Of a stretch of DNA of 40,955 nucleotides, positions 33,620 through 40,955 are shown piece after piece. The notes beneath the pieces were generated by a model. It was not told the DNA's origin, did no database searches, and saw only the letters and a program-made list of their open reading frames with translations. This stretch comes from Xylanibacillus composti (GTDB taxonomy: Bacteria; Bacillota; Bacilli; Paenibacillales; K13), in the NCBI RefSeq assembly GCF_018403685.1, contig NZ_BOVK01000055.1, positions 1 through 40,955 on the forward strand. Direction: 5' to 3'. Position 1 is the stretch's first letter. Every line of letters begins with the position of its first letter. The position numbers and the translations under genes are program-made.

Positions 33620-33879
33620 GGTTCAGACGGGACCGCCTCTTCTGGTATGTGATCATCGGACTGATTGTGATCGGTATTGTATCCCAGCTCAGGCAGCTGC
33701 TGATTCCCGTCGTCGTGCTGGGCACCATATTCCTGTTGTACAAATTCCCTCCCCATCGGTGGAAACGTTCGTCCGGACAATGGTCTTCCCGGAAACACCG
33801 GGCGAAAAAAGCCAAATTCCGCGTCATTGACGGATCCGGGCGAGAGGATAACGATAACGATACTCCGCGCTACCATTAA
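33616..33879 (+). CDS. Small basic membrane protein of unknown function
   Basis: An 87-residue protein with two close hydrophobic segments (about 9-25 and 29-43) and a long, basic then acidic, hydrophilic tail (RWKRSSGQWSSRKHRAKKAKF, then GREDNDNDT). It overlaps the yqhQ stop codon (ATGA), which implies translational coupling. No family is recognised. It ends just before a terminator, so yqhQ and this gene form a two-gene operon. Confidence 0.8.
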   Translation: MRFRRDRLFWYVIIGLIVIGIVSQLRQLLIPVVVLGTIFLLYKFPPHRWKRSSGQWSSRKHRAKKAKFRVIDGSGREDNDNDTPRYH

Positions 33880-33910
33880 TGTCCGGTGCTGCCAGTCGCA
33901 GCCCGACCGC

Positions 33911-33942
33911 AAGGGCCTTGCCAAAAAGAGCAAGGCCCTTTT
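33911..33942 (+). terminator. Terminator after the yqhQ operon
   Basis: AAGGGCCTTGC (33911-33921) pairs perfectly with GCAAGGCCCTT (33930-33940) around an 8-nt loop, followed by a short TTTT. It may also serve the small gene on the other strand. Confidence 0.75.
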
Positions 33943-33956
33943 CGCAGCTGGAACGC

Positions 33957-34187
33957 CTATGCGTATCGAATCGAGCGCGTGATGATCACCAAGAGAATGA
34001 ATAGAACCAGAATCGATCCTGTCGTCGCGTACCCAGCCGATGCTGCCGGAGCTCCGTAGTGACCGGGATAGCCGCAAACCGATGGCGCACCGGCACCTAC
34101 GCCGCCATGCGCATTCACATACAAATCCGTATCGAGTCCTGCATTAAGTCCGAATCCTGCTCCCAAACCTCCGCCAAGTCCTGCCAT
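33957..34187 (-). CDS. YjcZ-like small sporulation-type protein
   Basis: A 76-residue protein. The first 50 residues are Gly/Ala-rich and low in charge; the C-terminus is a single membrane helix (GSILVLFILLVIITRSIRYA). The Gly/Tyr-rich segment followed by a FALIVVLFILLIIIG-like helix is the hallmark of the YjcZ family of sporulation-linked peptides, though this copy is longer than most. GAGGGAG precedes ATG. It is monocistronic. No sigma-K promoter was recognised. Confidence 0.7.
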   Translation of the reverse strand: MAGLGGGLGAGFGLNAGLDTDLYVNAHGGVGAGAPSVCGYPGHYGAPAASAGYATTGSILVLFILLVIITRSIRYA

Positions 34188-34308
34188 TTATGGGTCACTC
34201 CCTCTTTATGATTTCGTGCGTTTTGCACATTGACATCTTATGAGGGGAGGACGGATGTGGAAATGGCAAACACCTAGATAAGCTCACAATTGGACGAATG
34301 GCCCGTTT

Positions 34309-34824
34309 TTACGTATTGAGCACAAATTGGAATTCCGGATGCTTGTATACCGTAACCAGATACTCCCCTGATTGGGCGGCTGCAGCTATATCTTCCGGCG
34401 TAAAAAGAAAGAAATCGTTCGGCAAGGCAATGCCTGCACCATAGTAATAGCTCAGCCAGACGAGCTTGGAACAGTAAACGGAAGTCCATGGATCAGACAA
34501 AGCAATTGCCGGCGAGAAGGAGAATGGCGGAACAATCTTGCCCTGCTCATAATTTCGCGTCGCTTGTTCATAATACCATCTGGCAAATGCGGCCGCCGCC
34601 GCTCCCGCCCTGCTGTCGCGCGCCCGATAGACAGCCATCCTGCGATGGTCGGAGAAAAACTGGTCAATCGGCACCAGTCGAATGTAAGGAAAGGTCAGTA
34701 CCGCTTCCACCATATATGTGCCATCCACAGCGATGGCGCTATGTCCCAAATACCCGGCCGGCACGTGCAGCGCATTGTCGCAGGCAACCAATATATCGCC
34801 TGCTTGAAACTCGGGTCTCACCAC
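34309..34824 (-). CDS. Permuted papain-like (NlpC/P60, YiiX-type) protein
   Basis: A 171-residue protein with the order typical of circularly permuted NlpC/P60 enzymes. GDILVACDN comes first, then GHSAIAVDG with the catalytic His, a middle segment and VYCSKLVWLSYYYGAGIALP with the catalytic Cys (C118) near the C-terminus. Such proteins hydrolyse amide or ester bonds in cell-wall peptides or lipids. There is no signal peptide, so it may act in the cytosol or in the mother cell. The start is GTG after GGGGTGG. It lies 43 nt after the alpha/beta hydrolase gene, so the two are probably co-transcribed. Confidence 0.82.
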   Translation of the reverse strand: MVRPEFQAGDILVACDNALHVPAGYLGHSAIAVDGTYMVEAVLTFPYIRLVPIDQFFSDHRRMAVYRARDSRAGAAAAAFARWYYEQATRNYEQGKIVPPFSFSPAIALSDPWTSVYCSKLVWLSYYYGAGIALPNDFFLFTPEDIAAAAQSGEYLVTVYKHPEFQFVLNT

Positions 34825-34867
34825 TTATCACCACCCCATTTACCCTATGCGGATTTGGGCGGATGTG

Positions 34868-35728
34868 TTACCTTGCGCCGTTGATGGCGATCCATGCACG
34901 GACCAACCCCTCAGCCATTCGTCTCACCACCGTTTTGTTCTCCCAATAATAATGATGCGCCAACGGCGTATAACGGCTGAACAAGCGGCCGACATCAATC
35001 TGTCTGTCCACATTGACTCTCCTGCGGTAGCGGTCGTTAATCGGCCTTAGCGGGAAGCCGAGGACATCATACTTGCTATAGAAGTTGATCCATTCCCCAA
35101 CCAGGTTCGGATACATGCGCTGCAATCCAGGAGAAGGAATGTCTGGAGGAAAGCCGAAGTCTTTCTCCCGCAGCGCCCATATTGGCAGCGGGCTGCCCAT
35201 TGTGTAGTACAAGGCCAGCGTGCGCCCGCTTGCCAGCGGGGAAGCCCCTGTGCTCGCCCGCGCTTGTTGGACGGACTTGAAATATTCGCTGCTGATCACC
35301 GTGCCAAGACTGTGCGAGATAATGCACAGCGGTGCGCAATCCCCGCATGTTGCCGCCAGTTTGGCCAGCTTATTCTTCATCTCAAGGTGGATCGAATCGA
35401 CGAGAAACTGATTGCGCGCAAGCGGCATCTGATAGGCTATCGCGTCCCCCAAATAACCGATGACAAAGCTCCGCAGCCGCTTCCAGGCAAGGACGTCCAG
35501 CTCCAGTCTGATTTCCAATTCGTCTTGAATCCGATCCGCAATATGCGCCCAATAAATCGGGAGAATAACGAAATCGTCGGTTCTGGGCTTCATGCCGCGC
35601 TTTTTGAAGCAGCCGGCAACGGATTCATCCAGCCGGACTTTCAGCTCGGCAGCGAAATCTTCTTTCTGTCGCCCCATTCCGTGGATGATGGCAACCGCAA
35701 TTTTTTGCTTTCGCTGATTCGGCCTCAA
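34868..35728 (-). CDS. Alpha/beta hydrolase, lipase-like
   Basis: A 286-residue protein with the alpha/beta-hydrolase opening strand KIAVAIIHGMGRQKEDF (oxyanion region), the nucleophile elbow ISHSLGTVIS (Ser in S-H-S-L-G) and a late His-containing segment (YTPLAHHYYWEN). No signal peptide is seen. Substrate is unknown. A frame open for 49 more codons upstream lacks a ribosome binding site; TTG at 35728 lies ten bases after GGAGGGGAGG and gives a natural N-terminus. It precedes the permuted NlpC/P60 gene. Confidence 0.8.
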   Translation of the reverse strand: MRPNQRKQKIAVAIIHGMGRQKEDFAAELKVRLDESVAGCFKKRGMKPRTDDFVILPIYWAHIADRIQDELEIRLELDVLAWKRLRSFVIGYLGDAIAYQMPLARNQFLVDSIHLEMKNKLAKLAATCGDCAPLCIISHSLGTVISSEYFKSVQQARASTGASPLASGRTLALYYTMGSPLPIWALREKDFGFPPDIPSPGLQRMYPNLVGEWINFYSKYDVLGFPLRPINDRYRRRVNVDRQIDVGRLFSRYTPLAHHYYWENKTVVRRMAEGLVRAWIAINGAR

Positions 35729-35911
35729 TAGGCAACGGCCTCCCCTCCATGAAGGTTGTTTTCGCAGCCGATTTCGCAAGACAAGCACAGTTCGTCCCTT
35801 GCGGCAGTCTTGTCCCGGCAATGAAAAGTTCTCTCCTTGACTACTATGCTGCTGATGGTTGTCACCATTCCTCATCCGAATCCGTCTATGGCCGCGAGAA
35901 GGATGCCAGAC

Positions 35912-35957
35912 AAAAAAAAGGCCGGCCCCAACCTGTTACGGTCGCAGTCCGCCCTTT
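35912..35957 (-). terminator. mntR terminator
   Basis: On the minus strand AAAGGGCGG (35957-35949) pairs with CCGGCCTTT (35925-35917) with one mismatch, followed by a long T-run (35919-35912). It lies about 20 nt after the mntR stop. The 35730-35910 stretch otherwise holds no gene I can support. Confidence 0.6.
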
Positions 35958-35976
35958 GCTCGCATGAAGATTCCCT

Positions 35977-36402
35977 TTATTCCGTTTCCAGTTCCTTTCG
36001 TATCGCGTCCAGCTGTGCGCTTCGCGACGGATCTCTGCGGAAATATTCCACGAGCGCCTCCAGACAAGTAATGGAATCCCAGCTGAGGTGATGCTCGATG
36101 CCTTCAACATCCTTGTAGATCGTTTCCTCCGGCACGCCAATAAGTGTCAACAGTTCTTCCAGCATATGATGACGGTCCAATAAGCGCTTGCCCATCTTCT
36201 TGCCTTTGGAGGTCAAAATCAGCCCCCTGTAACGCTCATAGACCACGTAGTTGTCCTTATCCAGCTTTTGAATCATCTTGGTTACAGACGAAGGATGCAC
36301 CTCAAGGCCTTCTGCAATATCGGAGACGCGGGCGTATCCCTTCTCATCAATGAGCTGATATATACGCTCCAAATAATCCTCCATACTCGGTGTGGCAGCC
36401 AT
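35977..36402 (-). CDS. mntR: Manganese-responsive regulator MntR
   Basis: MntR binds Mn2+ and represses manganese importers (and can activate efflux). The 141-residue DtxR-family protein has the N-terminal winged helix ([41 protein letters not shown]) and the helical dimer domain. All metal ligands of B. subtilis MntR are present one position later: D9, E12, H78, and E, E, H in [15 protein letters not shown] lies eight bases before ATG; the 40 extra codons upstream lack support. It is divergent from splB. Confidence 0.96.
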   Translation of the reverse strand: MAATPSMEDYLERIYQLIDEKGYARVSDIAEGLEVHPSSVTKMIQKLDKDNYVVYERYRGLILTSKGKKMGKRLLDRHHMLEELLTLIGVPEETIYKDVEGIEHHLSWDSITCLEALVEYFRRDPSRSAQLDAIRKELETE

Positions 36403-36512
36403 TCGCGTGTCCTCCCTCTTTTTTCTACACGTAATCATACACGGTTTCCCCCTCCTTCGCAAGCCGTTGGCGAGCATTCCCGAGCGAGCAATTCCAACCA
36501 GCGATTCCCACA

Positions 36513-36542
36513 GGTTATGCAAACCTTCTCGCCTCCATACTA
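36513..36542 (+). promoter_or_regulatory. Possible sigma-G promoter of splB
   Basis: CATACTA (36536-36542) is a perfect sigma-G -10 (CATnHTA). GGTTA lies exactly 18 nt upstream (36513-36517) and matches the -35 (GHATR) at three of five positions. In B. subtilis splB is transcribed by sigma-G, which fits. Confidence 0.5.
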
Positions 36543-36586
36543 CTGTAAGGCGGTAACATTATTTGAAGAGAGGAGAGTGCCAACAC

Positions 36587-37654
36587 ATGACGCCAACCTC
36601 CACGTTGGAGCGGCGCCCGGCTGCCGGGACGAAGCCTTTTCGGCCCGATTTGGTTTATTTCGAGCCAGCCGCGCTGGACTATGCAATGGGGAAGCGCATA
36701 CATGAATGGGCGCAGGAACAGGGCATTCCGATTCGCATGACTTCCTCGCATAACCGGATCACGAATCTGCCGGGCGAATCCGAGCTGGAGAAATACAAAA
36801 TCGCCAAGCGCACCTTAGTCGTCGGCATACGCAAGACATTGAAATTCGACACGTCCAAGCCTTCCGCCGAATACGCCATCCCGATCGGTACTGGCTGCAT
36901 GGGTCACTGCCATTACTGCTACTTGCAGACGACGCTGGGCGCCAAGCCTTATGTCCGTATTTATGTCAACATCGATGAAATTTTGGAAGCGGCGCAAGGG
37001 TACATCGCCGAACGGGAGCCGGAAATTACGCGCTTCGAAGCAGCTTGTACGTCTGATCCTGTCGGTCTCGAGCCTATTACCGGTTCCTTGAAACGGCTGA
37101 TCGAATTTATGGCCGATCAGCCGCTTGGGAGACTGCGGTTCGTCACCAAGTACCATCATGTCGACTCGCTGCTCGACGCCAGGCACAACGGTCACACCCG
37201 CATCCGATTCAGCGTCAATGCGGACTATGTCATACGCAACTTCGAGCCGGCCACATCCCGATTGGAGGAGCGCATCGAGGCCGCAGGCAAGGTTGCCGGG
37301 GCCGGATATCCGCTCGGGTTCATTATTGCACCTATTATTGGGTTTGATGGATGGGAAGAAGGGTACAGCGAGCTGCTCAGGAAACTGAGGGAGCAAGTAC
37401 AGGTGACCCCGCAGAACGATTTGACGTTCGAGCTGATTCAGCACCGCTTCACAAAAACAGCGAAGCGGGTCATTGAACAACGCTATCCGAAAACCAAGCT
37501 GGAGATGGATGAGGCGAAGCGGAAGTACAAATGGGGGCGGTACGGCATTGGAAAATACGTTTATCCAAACGAGCAGGCGGAGGCGCTGAGGGAGTTCATT
37601 ACCGAGCAAATTTTTGCCCACTTCCCCGAGGCGCGCATTGAGTATTTCACATAA
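36587..37654 (+). CDS. splB: Spore photoproduct lyase
   Basis: SplB is a radical SAM enzyme that reverses the thymine dimer (spore photoproduct) formed by UV in spores. The 355-residue protein has the iron-sulfur motif GCMGHCHYCYL (C104, C108, C111) and C154 in FEAACTSDPVG. Each sits 13 positions after the B. subtilis residues C91, C95, C98 and the hydrogen donor C141. ATG at 36587 follows GAGAGGAGAG; a TTG eight codons earlier is less likely. No splA regulator gene precedes it. Confidence 0.97.
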   Translation: MTPTSTLERRPAAGTKPFRPDLVYFEPAALDYAMGKRIHEWAQEQGIPIRMTSSHNRITNLPGESELEKYKIAKRTLVVGIRKTLKFDTSKPSAEYAIPIGTGCMGHCHYCYLQTTLGAKPYVRIYVNIDEILEAAQGYIAEREPEITRFEAACTSDPVGLEPITGSLKRLIEFMADQPLGRLRFVTKYHHVDSLLDARHNGHTRIRFSVNADYVIRNFEPATSRLEERIEAAGKVAGAGYPLGFIIAPIIGFDGWEEGYSELLRKLREQVQVTPQNDLTFELIQHRFTKTAKRVIEQRYPKTKLEMDEAKRKYKWGRYGIGKYVYPNEQAEALREFITEQIFAHFPEARIEYFT

Positions 37655-37730
37655 GCGGACAGAAGACCGCTTGCTGAGCAGCATAGTCTGCCCTCGCCAA
37701 GCGTGCAAGCGGCCGGAATTCCCGTCTGGC

Positions 37731-38456
37731 TCAGCCCAAATTGCGCAGCCAATCCGGCGTTATTTCCTGAAGCTGGATGGTGATTTGGGTAAGCTGTCCC
37801 GTATATAGCAATATGCCCATTATAATCATGACCGCGCCGCCGATCTTCATGAGTGGCGCTGAAAACTTGATGAGCCATTTGGTAGAGCCGAGAAAAAAGG
37901 CTACGAGGAAAAACGGAATCGCAAAGCCCAACGTATAGGCGGTAATGAGCGGAAACCATGTACCCTTCTCGGTTGCGGCGAGCGCGCCGATTGCGCCAAG
38001 AATAGGCCCGATGCACGGCGACCAGCCAGCCGCAAAGCCGATGCCGATGAAGACCGAGCCAATGTAGCCGGTCTTCTTCAACTTGTCAGGCACCTGCCAC
38101 TTCACGTCCCGCATCAGCAGCTGCGGCTTGAAGATGCCCAGCAGGATCAAGCCCATCACAATGATGAACACGGCGGCGAGCTTGCTGAACAAATCACGAT
38201 ACCGGCTGTCGAGGAACGTCTCCGCAAGCAGACCGGCTGTCAGGCCGAACGTGTAGAACACGATCGAGAATCCGATGATGAAACAAAGCGTATGCAGCAG
38301 CAGCTTCGTCCGAACCTGCGCTGATTTGTCTGTCTTCAGACTGCTGACGGACACACCCGTAATGTATGATAAGTATGAGGGATATAATGGCAGACAGCAT
38401 GGAGAAATAAAGGAGAGCAGTCCTGCCCAAAACGCGACCCAAATGTTCAATTCCAT
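37731..38456 (-). CDS. ccdA: CcdA-type thiol-disulfide transporter (cytochrome c biogenesis)
   Basis: CcdA passes reducing power across the membrane for cytochrome c assembly and, in spore formers, for spore cortex synthesis with StoA. The 241-residue protein has six membrane helices. The two redox Cys regions are SPCCLPLYPSY (C20, C21) and GWSPCIGPILGAIG. GAAGGG lies about nine bases before ATG. It follows znuB by 64 nt on the same strand, so it may be transcribed from the znu operon. Confidence 0.94.
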   Translation of the reverse strand: MELNIWVAFWAGLLSFISPCCLPLYPSYLSYITGVSVSSLKTDKSAQVRTKLLLHTLCFIIGFSIVFYTFGLTAGLLAETFLDSRYRDLFSKLAAVFIIVMGLILLGIFKPQLLMRDVKWQVPDKLKKTGYIGSVFIGIGFAAGWSPCIGPILGAIGALAATEKGTWFPLITAYTLGFAIPFFLVAFFLGSTKWLIKFSAPLMKIGGAVMIIMGILLYTGQLTQITIQLQEITPDWLRNLG

Positions 38457-38520
38457 GATGATTTCCCTTCCCCTTTCCGTTTACCTGTCCCTTAAACCAT
38501 ACACAACTGATAGCGGCAGG

Positions 38521-39324
38521 TCAAACCCGCAGGCTGCGCCTTGCCAGAAGCAAGAGCATCAGCATGACAATGAGCAGCATGACGATCGTTCCTCCCGGGG
38601 CAAGGTTCCATACGCCGGAAATGCTTAATCCGCCAATGACCGCAATTTCCGAAATCAATACAGATATGAGAACCGTGTGCTTAAAACCACGGCCAAATAC
38701 TAAACTGCAAGCAACAGGTATCGTCAGAAGCGCCGAAATGAGCAGCGCGCCTACGATCTTGATGGCCACACTAACCACAAGGGCAGTAAGCACGATGGTC
38801 AGTATATTCAACAGCGAAAGCGGCAATCCGTTCACGCTCGCCGCATCCTCGTCCAGCGCCATCAAGAACAATTCCTTGAACAGCACGAGCACTGCAATTA
38901 GCACTGCAATGGTAACGACCGTGACCAGCACGAGATCAGACTTGCTGAGCGATAAGATATTGCCGAACAAATAGCTGTTCACGTTCATGTTGAAGCCTTT
39001 GCCCAACGTGAACAAGATCGAAGCGAGCGCGACTCCGCCGGACAGAAGGATGGCAATCGAAAGCTCAGCGTAACCCTTGTACGCTCTTCTGAGCTTCTCT
39101 ATGGCGAAAGCGGCTACTACCGCAAAAACCAGTCCCATGCCGAGCGGATACACATCGATCAGAAACCCCAGCGCGACCCCGGCAATGGAGACGTGGGCAA
39201 GCGTATCGCCGATCATCGACAGGCGCCGCAGCACAACAAACGTGCCGATGAGCGGCGTCATCAGTCCAATCAGAATGCCGCCGATCAGCGCCCGCTGAAA
39301 GAAATCATATGCAAATATGTCCAC
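38521..39324 (-). CDS. znuB: Zinc/manganese ABC transporter permease (ZnuB type)
   Basis: The membrane subunit of a high-affinity metal importer. The 267-residue ABC-3 family protein has about eight helices, the FFQRALIGGILIGLMTPLIGTFVVLRRLSMIGD opening with the DTLAHVSIAGVALG segment, and conserved VALASILF and LLISALLTIPVACSL stretches. The start is GTG after AAAGGAAG. Zinc rather than manganese is inferred from the His-rich binding protein encoded two genes upstream. It starts 47 nt after znuC. Confidence 0.92.
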   Translation of the reverse strand: MDIFAYDFFQRALIGGILIGLMTPLIGTFVVLRRLSMIGDTLAHVSIAGVALGFLIDVYPLGMGLVFAVVAAFAIEKLRRAYKGYAELSIAILLSGGVALASILFTLGKGFNMNVNSYLFGNILSLSKSDLVLVTVVTIAVLIAVLVLFKELFLMALDEDAASVNGLPLSLLNILTIVLTALVVSVAIKIVGALLISALLTIPVACSLVFGRGFKHTVLISVLISEIAVIGGLSISGVWNLAPGGTIVMLLIVMLMLLLLARRSLRV

Positions 39325-39371
39325 TTTCCGTCATCTTCCTTTCTCCCAGGCGCAAGTCGTCCAGCTTTACG

Positions 39372-40151
39372 CTATACACTGCTCTCCGCCAATTGTTTAT
39401 GATAATCGCGAAGGCCATGGGTCAAATCTTCTTGCGAGCAATCCTCCAGATCGTGGGAATGCCGCACATGGAAGCCGATCCGTCCATGCTTGTATGCCGG
39501 CTCATCGCCCAAGTATGCCTTCATCATATCCCTGTCATGGGATACGAGCAGGAAGGTAATGTTGTGCTTCTGATGCATATGCTTGATCATCTGAAAGAAC
39601 CCTTCTTGGGTTTCTGCATCCACGCCAACTGTAGGCTCGTCAAGAATCAACAGCTGCGGGTTGTTGATAAGCGCGCGCGCCAGAAACGCTCGCTGCTGCT
39701 GCCCGCCGGACAGCTTGCCGATCAGCCGGTTGCCAAGATCCTCAATGCCTAATGCATTCAGAGCATCGTCCGCCTTAGCGTGATCTGCTTTGGTGACAAG
39801 CTTGAACATTTTTTTGCGATTATACAGCCCCGACAGTACTACCTCACGCACCGTGGCCGGGAACAGCGGGTTCAGCTGGTTTCGCTGAGGCACATAGCCG
39901 ATTTTGTTCCATTCCCGAAACTGGCGGATCGGCTGGCCGAAAAGCCGAATCTCTCCGAGATCCGGCTTCAGCAGTCCGACTATCATCTTCAGCAGGGTCG
40001 TTTTGCCGGAGCCATTCGCTCCGATAAGTCCTACGAAATCACGCTGGTAGACAGAAAACGTCAAGTCGCGCAGGACGGGCTGCTGCCCGTACGCGAACGA
40101 AATATGCTCCAAGGTTACGATTGGTTCATGGCATGGCGAGCTGGATTGCAT
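39372..40151 (-). CDS. znuC: Zinc ABC transporter ATP-binding protein (ZnuC type)
   Basis: The ATPase subunit of the importer. The 259-residue protein has Walker A GANGSGKTT (residues 44-52), Q-loop YVPQRNQLNPLFPATV, signature LSGGQQQRAFLARAL, Walker B LLILDEP and the switch histidine VSHD. The C-terminal part contains several His residues (HVRHSHDLEDC), often seen in zinc uptake ATPases. ATG at 40151 lies eight bases after AAGGAGA; earlier starts have poor spacing. It lies between znuA and znuB. Confidence 0.95.
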   Translation of the reverse strand: MQSSSPCHEPIVTLEHISFAYGQQPVLRDLTFSVYQRDFVGLIGANGSGKTTLLKMIVGLLKPDLGEIRLFGQPIRQFREWNKIGYVPQRNQLNPLFPATVREVVLSGLYNRKKMFKLVTKADHAKADDALNALGIEDLGNRLIGKLSGGQQQRAFLARALINNPQLLILDEPTVGVDAETQEGFFQMIKHMHQKHNITFLLVSHDRDMMKAYLGDEPAYKHGRIGFHVRHSHDLEDCSQEDLTHGLRDYHKQLAESSV

Positions 40152-40265
40152 TGCAGTTCTCTCCTTCATCCTTACGCTCACTCCAAAGTGTGTCTGTACG
40201 CCTTCATGCTGCCGGTCTTCCTCGAATGCATGCCGCTTTAGGATGTTGCGCGTAATAATCTTATC

Positions 40266-40955
40266 TTATTGTAATGCTTTCTCTAATGATGTCAAATTCC
40301 GTTTCATGACAGTGAAGTAATCTTCGCCGGCCTTCTCCTGCTCCTCGGTCAATCCCTCCACCGGGTTGAACACTAAAGTTTCGACACCCGCCTCCTGGGC
40401 CAAGATTTCCGCGATTCTCGGGGAGGCAAGCTCCTCGAACAAAATATATTGCACCCCGTGCTCCTGAACATATTGAGTAATGTTCTTCATGTCTTGCGGA
40501 GTCGGCTCGCTTTCCGGGCTAATGCCCATTACAGCCAATTGCACCAATCCGTAATCCCGTTCCAAGTACCCGTATGCGTGATGGGAAACGACAATATCGG
40601 TGCGATTGCCCGCTGCAATGATTGCCCTGAGCTCTTCATCCAATTCGTCGAACTGGGCCGCAATCTGTTCATAGTTCGCCCGATAGTCCTCAGCATGATC
40701 GGGATCAACCTCAATCAACGCCTGCAATATTTGCTCAGCCATCTTCTTGGCAGACAGCGGGCTTACCCAGGCATGCGGATCATAACCTCCGTGATCGTGG
40801 TCATGACCATGGCTGTGTCCATGCGCATCTTCCTCATGTTCATGGCCGTGATCGTCCGCTTCGGCTCCTTCATGCTCATGGCCATGATCGTCCGCTTCGG
40901 CTCCTTCATGCGCATGGCCGTGGTCGTCCGCTTCGGCTCCCTCATGCCGAGCACG
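40266..40955 (-). CDS. znuA: Zinc-binding ABC transporter solute-binding protein (ZnuA type), partial
   Basis: The captured part (230 codons) is the middle and C-terminal portion; the N-terminus, signal peptide and promoter lie beyond the right edge. It opens with three tandem copies of HEGAEADDHGHx and a further EEDAHGHSHGHDHDHGG stretch. This is the metal-collecting His-rich loop of ZnuA/AdcA proteins. Conserved ligands follow: DPHAWVSP, VVSHHAYGYL, then FEELASPRIAEILAQEAGV and FNPVEGLT. The protein should deliver Zn2+ to ZnuBC. Frame is open across the repeats to the window edge, so no start can be given. Confidence 0.93.
   Translation of the reverse strand, partial: RARHEGAEADDHGHAHEGAEADDHGHEHEGAEADDHGHEHEEDAHGHSHGHDHDHGGYDPHAWVSPLSAKKMAEQILQALIEVDPDHAEDYRANYEQIAAQFDELDEELRAIIAAGNRTDIVVSHHAYGYLERDYGLVQLAVMGISPESEPTPQDMKNITQYVQEHGVQYILFEELASPRIAEILAQEAGVETLVFNPVEGLTEEQEKAGEDYFTVMKRNLTSLEKALQ
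40839..40946 (-). repeat. Three 36-bp tandem repeats in znuA
   Basis: Copies at 40946-40911, 40910-40875 and 40874-40839 encode HEGAEADDHGHA, HEGAEADDHGHE and HEGAEADDHGHE. They differ only at a few bases. The unit is a multiple of three, so copy-number change would keep the frame. More copies may lie beyond the window. Confidence 0.9.

Noticed and set aside
34255-34281. Eight-codon frame (MWKWQTPR) with a strong GAGGGGAGG before it
   Set aside because: Too short to support as a gene from sequence alone and no downstream gene on that strand for it to act as a leader peptide.
37653-37672. AAGCGG/CCGCTT hairpin after splB as a terminator
   Set aside because: Short stem with no T-run on either strand; it may be chance in the convergent gap.
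40763-40954. 63-residue Met/Lys/Thr-rich frame at the right edge
   Set aside because: It is an out-of-frame reading of the His-rich znuA repeats; the in-frame reading continues znuA to the window edge.

Overview
The window is a mostly minus-strand chromosomal segment of an endospore-forming Bacillota, most likely a member of the Paenibacillaceae (Paenibacillus or a close relative). The basis is Bacillus subtilis-like gene order in two blocks: accB-accC-asp23-nusB-folD-xseA-xseB-ispA-dxs-tlyA-argR-recN-spoIVB-spo0A, and yqhQ-yqhR-aroQ-yqhT-efp-yqhV-spoIIIA. Other support is the complete spoIIIA operon, splB, consensus Bacillus-type promoters and Spo0A boxes, moderately high GC, and frequent TTG/GTG starts. 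No rRNA, tRNA, CRISPR array or intact transposase gene was seen.

Layout. 1-2400: accessory edge with IS21-like terminal repeats, two small helical or charged proteins behind a sigma-G-like promoter, an orphan BtrH/C39-like protein, and a YolD-like gene with a perfect LexA (SOS) box in its promoter. 2400-3000: no gene, but a tandem array of four ~24-bp imperfect palindromes and the spo0A terminator. 3000-16130: spo0A, then a long minus-strand operon read nusB, folD, xseA, xseB, ispA, OLE RNA, oapA, dxs, tlyA, a membrane protein, argR, recN, spoIVB. 16130-19500: accB-accC-asp23-amaP-DUF2273. 19630-25530: spoIIIAA to spoIIIAH, and yqhV. 25600-29250: a block not found at this place in B. subtilis, with comA-comB (sulfolactate synthesis), a DUF441 membrane protein behind a structured leader, and lysC. 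29440-33880: efp, yqhT, aroQ, yqhR, yqhQ and a small membrane gene. 33950-37660: a YjcZ-like peptide, a permuted NlpC/P60 protein, an alpha/beta hydrolase, mntR and splB. 37730-40955: ccdA and znuB-znuC-znuA, with znuA running off the right edge.

The most notable element is the ~630-nt stretch between ispA and dxs. Position, size and the adjacent membrane-protein gene identify it as an OLE (ornate, large, extremophilic) RNA with its partner OapA. I add its likely ends (an 8-bp pairing that closes the RNA) and its own extended -10 promoter.

Sporulation is the unifying theme. The window holds the master regulator Spo0A (sigma-H promoter flanked by exact 0A boxes), the SpoIVB signalling protease, the SpoIIIA channel (sigma-E-like promoter), ComAB for spore sulfolactate (sigma-E-like promoter), SplB for spore DNA repair and a YjcZ-like peptide. 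Metal homeostasis (MntR; ZnuABC with a His-rich repeat loop) and housekeeping metabolism (isoprenoid, fatty acid, folate, shikimate, arginine and lysine regulation) fill the rest.
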